Shown piece by piece: positions 50,341 to 59,339 of a DNA stretch of 64,000 bases. Numbering within the stretch: the stretch's first letter is position 1; every line of letters starts with the position of its first letter. Origin of the DNA: Streptomyces griseorubiginosus (GTDB taxonomy: Bacteria; Actinomycetota; Actinomycetes; Streptomycetales; Streptomycetaceae); contig NZ_WVUG01000001.1 in the NCBI RefSeq assembly GCF_017614965.1, positions 45,098 to 109,097 of the forward strand, in the 5' to 3' direction. The notes beneath the pieces were generated by a model. The model was not told the DNA's origin, made no database searches, and worked only from the letters and a program-made list of their open reading frames with translations. The position numbers were made by a program, and so were the translations under genes.

Positions 50341-50544
50341 ATGAAGATCTGGATTCGGCTGGTCGTCGGAGCCCTGCTGCTGCTCTCCGGGGTGGTGTGG
50401 AGCCTGCAGGGCTCGGACGTGATCGGGGGCAGCGGTATGTCGGGGCAGGCCCAGTGGCTGGTGATCGGGCTGTTCGTGGCCGTCATCGGCGCGATCCTGC
50501 TCGTCGGCGGAGTCAGGAAGCTGCGGGCGGGAGAGAGGGCTTGA
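50341..50544 (+). CDS. Small two-helix membrane protein
   Basis: 67 residues with two predicted helices (about 5-22 and 38-58) separated by a glycine-rich QGSDVIGGSGMSGQAQ loop, and a basic C terminus. ATG follows GGGAG. I do not recognise a named family, though short proteins of this layout are common in Streptomyces. It overlaps the molybdopterin oxidoreductase gene by four bases (TTGA), so it is probably co-translated and may help anchor the membrane-associated redox pair. Confidence 0.75.
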   Translation: MKIWIRLVVGALLLLSGVVWSLQGSDVIGGSGMSGQAQWLVIGLFVAVIGAILLVGGVRKLRAGERA

Positions 50545-51263
50545 CCGAGAACGCGGACGGCGAGGGCAGGCCGGTTGGGCGACGGGTCATCCTCGGCATC
50601 CTCGGACTCGGCGCCGTCGCGGTTCCCGTCGGCGCGCGGCTGCAGGACGCGACGGACGGCCTGCTCGCCACCGTGAGCAGCAAGGACCCCACAGGTCTGA
50701 CCGGACTGCTGCCGGGCGGCGGGGGATTCCGCTTCTACTCCGTCGCCGACAGCATCCCGCACCGCTCTCCCGCCGACTACCGACTCACTGTGAACGGCCT
50801 CGTGGACCGTCCGGCGACGTACACACTGGAGCAGTTGAAAGCCATGCCGCGCACCCGTCTGGTCCGGGACGTCCAGTGCGTCACCGGCTGGCGGGTCCCG
50901 CAGACGCCTTTCGCCGGGGTCCGGCTGTCGCACCTGCTGGAGACGGCCGGGGTGAAACAGGGTGCCAAGGCGGTGCACTTCACCTGCTTCGACGGTGTGT
51001 ACACCGAAAGCCTCACCCTGGACCAGGCAGGACGCCCCGACATGCTCGTCGCCTACGAGATGCGGGACAAGCCGGTCACCGCCGCGCACGGCGGTCCCGT
51101 GCGGCTGTACGCAGCGCCGATGTACTTCTACAAGTCGGCGAAGTGGCTCTCCGAGATCACGGTCACCGACCGCGTCATACCCGGCTACTGGGAGCCGCGC
51201 GGCTATGACATCGACGCGTGGGTCGGGAAGTCGAACGGACGCGACGATGACTCAACCGGCTGA
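50541..51263 (+). CDS. Molybdopterin-dependent oxidoreductase (sulfite-oxidase/YedY fold)
   Basis: 240 residues. The molybdenum-ligating cysteine is Cys113 in DVQCVTGW, the conserved cofactor region continues with PFAGVRLSHLLE and HFTCFDGVYTESL. An N-terminal GRRVILGILGLGAVAVPVG segment is a Tat-like or anchoring signal, so it acts outside the membrane. Start is TTG 50541 overlapping the small membrane protein. The next gene encodes a multi-helix cytochrome b, giving a catalytic subunit plus membrane electron carrier pair like MsrPQ (YedYZ) or formate/sulfite dehydrogenase modules. Substrate unknown. Confidence 0.9.
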   Translation: MTENADGEGRPVGRRVILGILGLGAVAVPVGARLQDATDGLLATVSSKDPTGLTGLLPGGGGFRFYSVADSIPHRSPADYRLTVNGLVDRPATYTLEQLKAMPRTRLVRDVQCVTGWRVPQTPFAGVRLSHLLETAGVKQGAKAVHFTCFDGVYTESLTLDQAGRPDMLVAYEMRDKPVTAAHGGPVRLYAAPMYFYKSAKWLSEITVTDRVIPGYWEPRGYDIDAWVGKSNGRDDDSTG

Positions 51264-51930
51264 ACCGCCCGAGCTGATACGGCGCTTCACCGCCGCCGAA
51301 CGCTGGATACACCGCACCACGGCCGCGCTGATGGGCACCGCCCTGGTCACCGCCGCCTTCCTCTACCTGCCCGCACTGGCAGAGCTGGTCGGCCGGCGAA
51401 GCCTGTTGGTGACCGTGCACGAGTGGGCGGGCGTCACCATGCCCGTCCCGCTGCTGGCCGGGCTGGTCTCTCAAGCCTTCCGCGCCGACCTCGTCCGCCT
51501 CAACCGGTTCGGCCCGCACGACCGGGGCTGGATACGGGCGACGCTGCGCGGGCGCTCGCACCCATCGGGGAAGTTCAACGCGGGTCAGAAGCTGTACGCG
51601 GCCGTGATCTCCGGAGCCGCGTTGGTGATGATCGGTACCGGCCTCATCATGTGGTTTCCGCGTCTGACGCCGTTGTTCCTGCGCACGGGAGCGACCTTCG
51701 TCCATGACTGGCTGGCCCTGCTCATCGGTGCCCTGGTCGGCGGACACATCTGGATGGCGTCCCGTTATCCCGAGGCACGCAGCGGGTTGCGGACCGGCTT
51801 CGTTCCACGCTCATGGGCCAGGCGCCACCACCCGCTGTGGGAGAGAGACCAGTCGGCCGACCAGCAGGCGGTGACGGCCTCTGCCCCAGTCCGTTCATCC
51901 GCCGAGAGCGAGACCGACGCGCTCAGCTGA
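51247..51930 (+). CDS. Cytochrome b561-type membrane subunit
   Basis: 227 residues with about four membrane helices and histidines placed as b-heme ligands: WIHRTTAALMG, VHEWAGVTMP and VHDWLALLIGALVGGHIW. It resembles formate-dehydrogenase gamma/Ni-Fe-hydrogenase cytochrome b subunits in preference to YedZ. ATG 51247 lies 17 bp inside the molybdopterin gene, and its 3' end overlaps the stop of the convergent GH43 gene by 8 bp. Transfers electrons between the quinone pool and the molybdoenzyme. Confidence 0.88.
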   Translation: MTQPAEPPELIRRFTAAERWIHRTTAALMGTALVTAAFLYLPALAELVGRRSLLVTVHEWAGVTMPVPLLAGLVSQAFRADLVRLNRFGPHDRGWIRATLRGRSHPSGKFNAGQKLYAAVISGAALVMIGTGLIMWFPRLTPLFLRTGATFVHDWLALLIGALVGGHIWMASRYPEARSGLRTGFVPRSWARRHHPLWERDQSADQQAVTASAPVRSSAESETDALS

Positions 51931-53680
51931 CGTCCGGCCGTTTCACTCGCACCGGCTCACCGGAGGCGATGCCGCCTTCGCCGAACGCGTCCACCGCCAC
52001 CCAGTACTCCGCGTCCGCATTGAGCGAGCGCAGGTCGAGCGAGGTCCGCTCGTACCCCAGCCAGCTGTGGTAGAGCTTCTCGGGATGGCGGCCGTAACGG
52101 ACGTTGTAGCCGGTGGCCCCGCTGGTGGCGTCCCATTCGATCCTGGCGGTGCGGCCGTCGACACGGTGGGCCCGAGCGCGGACCGGGCGCGGAGGTGCGT
52201 CGTCACCCGTGCCGAAGACGCGTACTCCGCTGACCGCGAAGACGCCGTCGAACGGCATGCGGCCGCCGGTGACCCGGATGTAGCGGGCGCGCAGGGGTGC
52301 GTCGAGCACGATGAACGCGTGCGGGGCATCGACGTCCGTTTCCCGGTTGTCTCGCAGGACGGTCCATCGCCGCCCGTCCTGCGAGACCTCCACCAGGGTC
52401 TCCGCGGGCTGATGACGGGGAAAGATGCCGCGCCAGATGTGAGTGTTCCAGTCCGCTCCTTCGGGGACGGGCGGGGCGACGGCTCCCAGTTCGTGATCCG
52501 CCAGGTTGACCTGCACGGCGTGCACCGTCTTGGTCACGCCGAGGTCGATGGTGAGGGATGCGCCGGGTTCGCGGCTCCCGGCTGCCCACCAGGTGCGGAT
52601 GTCCTCGTCGACAGCGGATGCCGGGGCGTGGCCGGGGGCGGCGGACGAGGCGGTGGCCTGCGCCTTGTAGGAGAGCAGCATCCAGGGCGGGGGCGTCCAT
52701 GGGTCGAACGGCCCGTCCGGGACGACGAAGGGATAGTCGGCGAAGTTCTGGTTGCAGAAGAGGACGCCGTCCTGGTCGAACCCTGCCGGGAAGATCCCGA
52801 CGCGCCGCTCGAAGTCGTCGTTCACCGAGATGCGCATGGTCGACGCGTGCCACCAGTTTCCGTGACGGTCCTGGAAGGTGCTTCCGTGGCCCGCCCCAGT
52901 GATGAAGCCGCCGGGTTTCGACGAGAACGGGCTGTCGAGCGAGTACTCGAACGGGCCCAGCGGGGACGGGGCCGTGTAGTAGCCGTCGGCGTAGGTGTTG
53001 AGTTGCGTGGCGGGCGCCGCGTACTGCAGATAGTAGGTGTCCTGGTGCTTGGTCATCCAAGCGCCCTCGATGTAGGGCTTGCCTTCGAGTCTGGCGAGGA
53101 GTTGCTCCTGGTCGGGTCGCGTCGGTGTGGTGACATGGTCCTCGCCGACCTGTTCCCAACCGTGATGGGGGACATCGGCCCGGATCAACGGCACCGGTTC
53201 ACCGATCCGCTCGAAGGTGTCCGAGAGGCGCGCTCCATAGAGGGGCGTGTCGTTGTCGCAGCCCCAGTAGAGGTAGACGGCGCCGTCGTCGTCCTGGAAG
53301 AGGTTCGGGTCCCAGAAGGGGAAGGTGCCCGGCGTGACCTCGACGAAGTCGTCAGCCAACGGATCCACGCTGCGAAAGAAGGGGCAGTTGTCCCTTTTCC
53401 TGGACGCGCTGATGTACAGGGCTCCGTCGACCTCCCGGACATCCGGTGCGTAGTCCAGGGCGGGCAGCTTGGATGTCGCGCGGTACTCCCACCGCAGCAG
53501 ATCCGCGGAGTGCCAGAACCCCGCCGACATCGACACGAACATGTAGAAGCGGCCTCGGTACAGCACGACGGACGGATCCGCCGCCTCCCGGTGGACGGAC
53601 CGGCTGCCGGAGGCGCGTATGTCCTGGTAGCGGTAGGCGAGGTCGAGGGGATTGCAGATGACACGCTGGGAGGAGTGCAT
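51923..53680 (-). CDS. Glycoside hydrolase family 43 with C-terminal carbohydrate-binding and Fn3 domains
   Basis: 585 residues. The GH43 five-bladed propeller occupies about 1-320, with the base Asp35 in REAADPSVV, the modulator Asp124 in FWDPNLF and acid Glu205 in IEGAW. A discoidin-like (F5/8 type C) module follows (about 365-500), then a fibronectin-III-like domain with WDATSGATGYNVRYG. Such enzymes remove alpha-L-arabinofuranose, xylose or galactose. ATG 53680 has CCGGAG upstream; the in-frame ATG 53755 overlapping the GH5 stop adds 25 unconserved residues. No signal peptide. Last gene of the second sugar operon. Confidence 0.9.
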   Translation of the reverse strand: MHSSQRVICNPLDLAYRYQDIRASGSRSVHREAADPSVVLYRGRFYMFVSMSAGFWHSADLLRWEYRATSKLPALDYAPDVREVDGALYISASRKRDNCPFFRSVDPLADDFVEVTPGTFPFWDPNLFQDDDGAVYLYWGCDNDTPLYGARLSDTFERIGEPVPLIRADVPHHGWEQVGEDHVTTPTRPDQEQLLARLEGKPYIEGAWMTKHQDTYYLQYAAPATQLNTYADGYYTAPSPLGPFEYSLDSPFSSKPGGFITGAGHGSTFQDRHGNWWHASTMRISVNDDFERRVGIFPAGFDQDGVLFCNQNFADYPFVVPDGPFDPWTPPPWMLLSYKAQATASSAAPGHAPASAVDEDIRTWWAAGSREPGASLTIDLGVTKTVHAVQVNLADHELGAVAPPVPEGADWNTHIWRGIFPRHQPAETLVEVSQDGRRWTVLRDNRETDVDAPHAFIVLDAPLRARYIRVTGGRMPFDGVFAVSGVRVFGTGDDAPPRPVRARAHRVDGRTARIEWDATSGATGYNVRYGRHPEKLYHSWLGYERTSLDLRSLNADAEYWVAVDAFGEGGIASGEPVRVKRPDVS

Positions 53681-53751
53681 CGTTCGGTCTCCGGGGTCGG
53701 TGACGGCGGGCGGCGGGTTCAGCCCTGCGGACGGCACGGGCTGGTCGTACG

Positions 53752-55170
53752 TCATCCGCCGGCGAGGGCGTCCAGCAGCCAGTCGCGCCGTACGCACTCC
53801 TGAAGCGCGAAGGAGTCGGCCAGGGCGATGACGTCGTCGTCCCCGAGTCCGCGGAAGAGCCCGGCGTATTCCTGGACCAGAGGCTGGCCCAGCAGGATGT
53901 GCCGCAGGAGGACGTCCATCCACTGGCGGGTGCTGAACGGCCGGCCGGTGAAGCCCGGGAACTCGTCGGCGATGAATCGCTCGAGCGGCTTGGCCAGTTC
54001 GCGGATCGCGCCCTCGGGGGAGCTCCACGCCTCCGCGCCCAGGCGGTGCTTCTTCGCCATGAATCCGCTGAAGTGCCGTTGGTAGGCGCTGTGCGGCGCG
54101 GTGTGGACGAGCCCTTGCAGGCCGACGTCCTTGTACGTCCAGATGGTCCAGCTCGCCTCGTGCCGCCGGTAGATGTCCAGCTGGTCGGCGAGGAGTTGGG
54201 CGCACTGTTCGTCGCGTGCCGGGTCGCCGGTGTAGACGGGTCCGAACTCGCCCACCCAGACAGGGGTGTTGGTCTTGCGCATGTAGGCGGTGCGGCGCAG
54301 GAAGGCTTCCTCGACCTGTTCCTTGTCGATCCAGGTGCCGTCCGTCTCACCGGGGTATCCGCCGCTGCGGGCGAACCCCGCGCGTGCGTAGTCGTGGCAG
54401 GTGTAGACGGCGTTGTCGATCGGGTCGTCGAAGACGTCGAAGTCGGTGGAGTAGTGGTTGCCGTCGAGGAAGAGGATGTGGTGAGGGTCGACCGCGCGGA
54501 TCGCCGCGGCGAGGCGGTCGTAGAAGGCGGGCAGCACCTGTCCCGAGTCGTCGGCGGGCTCGTTGACCGGGTTGTAGCCCGCCACCCACGGATGGTCCTT
54601 GTAACGGTCGGCGATGACCTCCCACAGGCGCACCACTCGGTCCTGGAAGTGCGGGTGGTCCCAGAAGAACGGCAGGTGCGTCGGGTTGTCGGAGTGCCAC
54701 TGGTGGTTCTGGCCGCCGGGCAGGGAGTGCAGGTCGATGATGGTGTAGATGCCGTAGCGCGCGCATAGATCCACCACCCGGTCGAGCTGGGTGAAGCCCC
54801 CCTCGCGGATCTGGAACGGGCGGGCGTCGTCCTCGAGGTGGCGGTAGTTGACCGGCAGGCGCAGGCAGTTGAGGCCCTTGGCGGCGAGCAGCGCGGCGTC
54901 GGCCTCGTCGAAGAAGGCCGTCAGGAACCGGTCGAAGAACAGGTCGTAGCGGCGCTCGCCGAGCACCTCCCGTACCGCGGAGCGCATCGCGGCCTCGTTG
55001 CCCGGGAAGCCGGTGATGAAGTTCTCCATGTTCATCCAGCCGCCGAGGCCGGCGCCCCGGAGCCTGACGGGCGTGCCGTCGTATGTCTCCAGCCGGGTGC
55101 CGGAGACCTTGAGCAGCGGGTTCGGGGGAGTGGCGGATCGAGAGGGGGCGGAGGGCGGCGTCGTGGCCAA
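53752..55170 (-). CDS. Glycoside hydrolase family 5 protein
   Basis: 472 residues from TTG 55170 behind GAAGGA. Clan A retaining glycosidase: RLPVNYRH strand, acid/base Glu204 in NPVNEPADD, and nucleophile Glu308 in VWVGEFGPVY. GLGGWMNMENFITGFPG at the N terminus is typical of GH5 enzymes outside the secreted cellulases. No signal peptide, so it works on imported oligosaccharides. Subfamily and bond specificity (glucan, xylan or other) cannot be read here. Overlaps the longer version of GH43 by four bases. Confidence 0.9.
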   Translation of the reverse strand: MATTPPSAPSRSATPPNPLLKVSGTRLETYDGTPVRLRGAGLGGWMNMENFITGFPGNEAAMRSAVREVLGERRYDLFFDRFLTAFFDEADAALLAAKGLNCLRLPVNYRHLEDDARPFQIREGGFTQLDRVVDLCARYGIYTIIDLHSLPGGQNHQWHSDNPTHLPFFWDHPHFQDRVVRLWEVIADRYKDHPWVAGYNPVNEPADDSGQVLPAFYDRLAAAIRAVDPHHILFLDGNHYSTDFDVFDDPIDNAVYTCHDYARAGFARSGGYPGETDGTWIDKEQVEEAFLRRTAYMRKTNTPVWVGEFGPVYTGDPARDEQCAQLLADQLDIYRRHEASWTIWTYKDVGLQGLVHTAPHSAYQRHFSGFMAKKHRLGAEAWSSPEGAIRELAKPLERFIADEFPGFTGRPFSTRQWMDVLLRHILLGQPLVQEYAGLFRGLGDDDVIALADSFALQECVRRDWLLDALAGG

Positions 55171-55234
55171 GGCAGACGGTTCCTTCGTGAGGGGTGACGG
55201 GTGGGGCGGTGATGAGGGATGGCGTTGGTACGCC

Positions 55235-57352
55235 TCAGGTGCCGGCCGGCTTGTCGACGGCCACGAAGACGCGTACGTCCCAGGGCCCCAGACGCAGGTG
55301 GGCGCCGGCGGGTACGACGGTGCCGTCCAACACGTCTGTCAGCGTCGTCGGCGCGGTCACGTGTACGGGGTCCCAGTCCCAGTTGTGGACGACGTGGACC
55401 CGGCGCCCGTTGGGGGAGATGCCCGTGGCGGCGGTGACCGACGGCGGGAGGTCGTGCCAGCCGCTGCGCGGGGTCGGCGCGAGCCAGGTGGCCAGCGCAC
55501 GGGCGAGATCGTCGCCCGGAACAGTGCCGACGCAGGTGACCCGGCCCGCGCCGTGCGGGCGTGTGGTGACCGCGGCCCAGCGGCCGAAGTGCGGGTGGTC
55601 GTATGCGGCCAGGACCTGCGCGTCCCGGGTGGTCAGGCCCTCGACCCAGCGCGTGGCCGTGGCCTGTTCGGGCAGGTGCAGCGGGCTGCCGGGCGTCGCG
55701 CGCAGCGGGATGTCGGCCGTCAGGTTGCTGAACTCCTCGTAGCTTGCCCCGGCGGCCTCGACGAGCCGGCCCGGAGCCGGTTCGTGCCGGGCTCTGGCCT
55801 CGTGGTCGGCGTAACCGGTGCGCGGCCCGAGCACGAGGTGTCCGCCGGCGTGCGCGTAGGCGGCGAGCCAGTCCAGGGTGGAGTCGGTGGCCAGGTACAG
55901 CGCCGGGACGACGAGGACGGGATGGCGGCGTGCCGCCTCCTCGGGGCTCGGGCCGGGGCGTTCGCCGCTGGGGTCGTGCAGCTGGCGGGCGTGCACGATA
56001 CGGACCTGGCGGCCCGATGCGAAGGCGCCGCGGTAGAAGGGGTCGAAGATCCCGTGGTAGGCATTGGCATCGGGGCCGCCGTCGGGGTCGGCCAGCGGCG
56101 GGTACTTCTGCATCAGCCACTTGCTCGGCGTCGAGTAGACCAGGGTGAGGTCCGCGTCCGGCTCCAGTCCGGCGACCAGGGCGCCCGCGGTCTCGAACTC
56201 GGTGCCCAGGCGGGCCAGTTCGTCGTAGACGCGGCCCGGTCCGCCACTGTGCGGCAGGATTCCGCCCACATACGTCTCGGTCCCGAAGTGCAGCGTGTGC
56301 CAGTGCCAGTACTCGATCATCCGCGCACCGCGTGCCACCAGTTGCCAGGCGGCCTGACGCCACTGGCCGTCGTAGGCGGGGCGGTTGTCCCAGGGCGGTC
56401 CGATGGTGCCGGCGTTGGTCTCGGTGACCAGGAACGGCGCTTGGCGGGAGGCGTACATCCAGTCCCCGATCTGGGAGACGGACCAGGCGCGTTCGCCGTA
56501 CGACAGCGCGTCCTGCATGCCGTAGTAGGGATTGCCCGCGGCGATGTCGAGGGTCTCGTTCAGCTCGTGGTCCTCGACTCCCGGGCGGGGGTAGGAGACG
56601 CAGGTCGTCACGAACTGCCCGGGGGCCGCGAACTCGCGGACGATTCCCGCCTGCCAGGCGACGAACTCGGTGGTCTGGCGGGCCTGGAACTCCCGCCAGG
56701 CGACGTCGTACTGCGGCTGGGTGTTGCCGTCCGGGAGCCACAGGTCGGCCCAGGTGCTCAGCCGGTGCGACCAGTAGACCAGGCCCCACTCGCGGTTGAG
56801 GGTCTCCACGTCGCCGTACCGGTGCCGGAGGTGGTCGGTGAAGCGCTGGAAGACACCGTGGTTGTGGAAGAGCTCCAGGCCGGGCTCGTTGTCGACCTGG
56901 AAGCCGATCACCGCCGGGTGCCGGGCGTAGCGGGCGAGGATGCGGCGGACGACCCGCTCGGCGTGGAAGAGGAAGGCGGGGTGGGTGTAGTCGACCTCCT
57001 GGCGTGCGCCCCAGGGGATGCGTTCGCCGGTGCGCCGTTCGCCCGCGATCTCGGGGTACTGGCGGGCCAGCCAGGGCGGGATCGCGTACGTGGGGGTGCC
57101 CAGGATGACGGAGATCCCGCGTTCGTGGGCGCCGTCGAGGACCGGTTGGAGCCAGTCGAGGTCGAAGACGTCGTTCTCCGGCTCCCATGTCGACCACACG
57201 GACTCGCCGACCCGGATGACGGTGAAGCGGGCCTCGGCCATGAGGTCGAGATCGGCCTTGAGTTGTTCGTCGGCCCGGTCGGTGCCGTAGGAGGGCCGGT
57301 ACTCGTGGTAGTACGCGGCGCCGAAGAGGACGTGAGCGGGCAGGTCCGCCAT
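55235..57352 (-). CDS. Glycoside hydrolase family 42 beta-galactosidase
   Basis: 705 residues, normal for GH42. N-terminal barrel with FGAAYYHEYRP, acid/base Glu156 in QVDNEPGLE, nucleophile Glu311 in VTETNAG; then the trimerisation domain (about 390-600) and a small C-terminal beta domain. Hydrolyses beta-D-galactosides, or alpha-L-arabinopyranosides in some members. Cytoplasmic. It follows the secreted propeller gene across a strong hairpin at 57385-57414, so its expression relative to the transporter genes may be lowered. Confidence 0.93.
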   Translation of the reverse strand: MADLPAHVLFGAAYYHEYRPSYGTDRADEQLKADLDLMAEARFTVIRVGESVWSTWEPENDVFDLDWLQPVLDGAHERGISVILGTPTYAIPPWLARQYPEIAGERRTGERIPWGARQEVDYTHPAFLFHAERVVRRILARYARHPAVIGFQVDNEPGLELFHNHGVFQRFTDHLRHRYGDVETLNREWGLVYWSHRLSTWADLWLPDGNTQPQYDVAWREFQARQTTEFVAWQAGIVREFAAPGQFVTTCVSYPRPGVEDHELNETLDIAAGNPYYGMQDALSYGERAWSVSQIGDWMYASRQAPFLVTETNAGTIGPPWDNRPAYDGQWRQAAWQLVARGARMIEYWHWHTLHFGTETYVGGILPHSGGPGRVYDELARLGTEFETAGALVAGLEPDADLTLVYSTPSKWLMQKYPPLADPDGGPDANAYHGIFDPFYRGAFASGRQVRIVHARQLHDPSGERPGPSPEEAARRHPVLVVPALYLATDSTLDWLAAYAHAGGHLVLGPRTGYADHEARARHEPAPGRLVEAAGASYEEFSNLTADIPLRATPGSPLHLPEQATATRWVEGLTTRDAQVLAAYDHPHFGRWAAVTTRPHGAGRVTCVGTVPGDDLARALATWLAPTPRSGWHDLPPSVTAATGISPNGRRVHVVHNWDWDPVHVTAPTTLTDVLDGTVVPAGAHLRLGPWDVRVFVAVDKPAGT

Positions 57353-57384
57353 GAAGGGGGCCTCCTGGAGGCAGAGTGGGAAGA

Positions 57385-57414
57385 GGGGCGGCGGAGGGGA
57401 GGTTCCGCCGCCCC
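57385..57414. terminator. 11-bp hairpin inside the sugar operon
   Basis: GGGGCGGCGGA (57385-57395) pairs with TCCGCCGCCCC (57404-57414) around an 8-nt loop, ending five bases before the stop of the propeller gene and 33 before the GH42 start. Could act as partial terminator or as an mRNA-stabilising stem-loop. Confidence 0.6.
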
Positions 57415-57418
57415 CGGA

Positions 57419-59311
57419 TCAGCTGCCGTTGGCCGGCTGGGTGTACGTGGTCCCGTCGAGGGTGGTGGTGAGCGTGCCGACGGCCTGGAAGTCGTTGCTG
57501 AGCATCACAGACGGGCCGAGCGTGAAGCCGCCGGGGCCGGTGCGCTTGGTGCCGGTGTGCCGGCCGGTCAGCGTCAGGTCCTCGGTCCAGGTCACGCAGG
57601 CGAGGGCCGAGGCGGTACCCGGGGTGCAGCCGAGCGCGGTGTTGGAGACGCGCTCCACCTTTTCGGTGCCGTTGATGACGTTCGTGCCGTCGTCGCTGTA
57701 GTTGTCGTAGGCGACGGCGATGCTGAGGGTCTGGTCACCGGCGCTGTCGTTGGTGATCCGTACGGTGGCCGAACCGCGGTCCTGGCCGCGCAGGGTGTAC
57801 GTCCCGGTCGGCACCGGTGAGGTCTTCGGCGGGTTCTGGCCCGGCGTGTACGGCACGCCCCAGGTGTCGTCGGAGACCGGAGCGGGAGACACCGGCTTGC
57901 TGGGCTTGAGGCCGGGGAAGCGGGCGATCATCAGCCGGCTGTTGCGGCCTCCTGGTTCCGTCGAGTCCGCGCAGCGGTGCGGTGTCGGATTCGCGCCGCA
58001 GGCCAGGTTCTCGGTGTAGACGACGGCGGTGCTGTCGGCGAGCCAGGCCGGGTCGGCGGCGGCGTTCCAGTTCGGGTCGGATCCGGCGTTGATCTGGAAG
58101 CCGTCACCGGTTTTGGGGTCGACGAGCCAGGGGGAGAAGTACCGGCGGTTGCCGTTGTTGCGGATCCCTGAGACGTACGGCGCGGTGGACAACTGGGCGG
58201 TGAGCGGGGGCACTCCGGGCATCCCGGCGATGAAGTCGAGGCGTCCGGAACCCCTCACCTCCTCGGCGAGCAGCCACCTGCCGTCGGGGGACATCGCCAT
58301 GGGGTCCGTGTAGTGGGCCTGCCGAGTCAGCGGCCGGGAGTGGCCCGTGGCCAGGTCGGTGGCCCAGGCGTCCATGCTGTCGGAACGGAGGCTCTGGATG
58401 CCGAGCACCGCCCGTCCGTCGCTGGTGAAGCCGCGCGGTTCGCCGATCATGCCGGCCTGGTTGAGCCGCAGTCGGTTGCCGTCCTCGACGGTCAGCGGCT
58501 GATAGGCGGGTGAGGGGTTCGCCAGGACCGAGACCTTGGTCAGTTCGTAGCGCCGGTCGTGCCGGTCGTAGGCGAGCCGGCCGACGTACGCGATCTCCGT
58601 GAGGGCCCTGAAGTCGAGGACGTCCCAGACCAGGTGGACCCCGTCGGGGCTCAGGCGCCATTCACGGCCGTTGTCGATGCCGGAGGCGTCGCGGGCGAAC
58701 AGCGGCTTGCCGTTCCAGTAGATGGGCGTGATACGGGTGTTGGCGGGGGTGCAGCGCGGGTCGGTGACCGTGTAGGCGGCTCCGTCCGGGCCGCATTCGA
58801 GGATGCCGTTGCTCACCAGGACACGTCTGTGGTCGGGCAGTTCGTTCGCGGGCGGGTAGGTGAGCTGGCTGGTGTCGATGTCGGGTCCGTACGACACTCC
58901 GCAGGTGATGCACTTCCATGCCTCGCCGTTGGGGAACGTGGTGCCGTCGGTGCGGACCGCGAGTACCTGATTGCCGGTGTAGATGCTCGCGGGGCCCGAC
59001 TGCGGTGCTCCGGCGTAGGTGATGCCCAGGAACACGTACTTCGGGTCCCTGGCGGGGCCGGGGGTTCCGATGCCGCCCCAGTCGGCCGAGACACAGCCCG
59101 TGGGGTGGGTGCACACCCCGTCCGCCGGGACGGTCGGCGGCACGGGCAGTTCCTTGATGACGGCCTGCGGTCGACCGGTGGCGGGCGATGCGTCGGCGGG
59201 CGACGCGTCGGCGGCCTGGACCTGGGTGCTGGAGAGGGTGGCGGCGAGCACCAGCGCCGCCGTGGCGACTCTGGCGAGGGTGGCACGCTTGCGACGAACT
59301 CGTGTGATCAT
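57419..59311 (-). CDS. Secreted beta-propeller (PD40-like) protein
   Basis: 630 residues. Signal peptide: basic MITRVRRKRATLARV, hydrophobic core, cleavage near VQAADA (about 34), followed by a DASPADASPATG linker. The mature protein shows repeated strand-turn patterns such as WRLSPDGVHLVW and DPMAMSPDGRWLLAEE, as in TolB/PD40 propellers, and ends with a beta-sandwich-like domain (TYTLRGQDRGSATVRITND). At least eight cysteines suggest disulfides. No catalytic motif recognised. Placed between permease and GH genes, so it may bind polysaccharide at the cell surface or act as an unrecognised lyase. ATG 59311 is 28 bp after the permease stop. Confidence 0.8.
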   Translation of the reverse strand: MITRVRRKRATLARVATAALVLAATLSSTQVQAADASPADASPATGRPQAVIKELPVPPTVPADGVCTHPTGCVSADWGGIGTPGPARDPKYVFLGITYAGAPQSGPASIYTGNQVLAVRTDGTTFPNGEAWKCITCGVSYGPDIDTSQLTYPPANELPDHRRVLVSNGILECGPDGAAYTVTDPRCTPANTRITPIYWNGKPLFARDASGIDNGREWRLSPDGVHLVWDVLDFRALTEIAYVGRLAYDRHDRRYELTKVSVLANPSPAYQPLTVEDGNRLRLNQAGMIGEPRGFTSDGRAVLGIQSLRSDSMDAWATDLATGHSRPLTRQAHYTDPMAMSPDGRWLLAEEVRGSGRLDFIAGMPGVPPLTAQLSTAPYVSGIRNNGNRRYFSPWLVDPKTGDGFQINAGSDPNWNAAADPAWLADSTAVVYTENLACGANPTPHRCADSTEPGGRNSRLMIARFPGLKPSKPVSPAPVSDDTWGVPYTPGQNPPKTSPVPTGTYTLRGQDRGSATVRITNDSAGDQTLSIAVAYDNYSDDGTNVINGTEKVERVSNTALGCTPGTASALACVTWTEDLTLTGRHTGTKRTGPGGFTLGPSVMLSNDFQAVGTLTTTLDGTTYTQPANGS

Positions 59312-59339
59312 TGCAGCTTCCTCTCTGGTCGTTGCCTGG

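Noticed and set aside
54998..57820. 940-codon plus-strand open frame opposite GH42
   Set aside because: Antisense to a full GH42 gene with both catalytic glutamates; no domain or ribosome site of its own.
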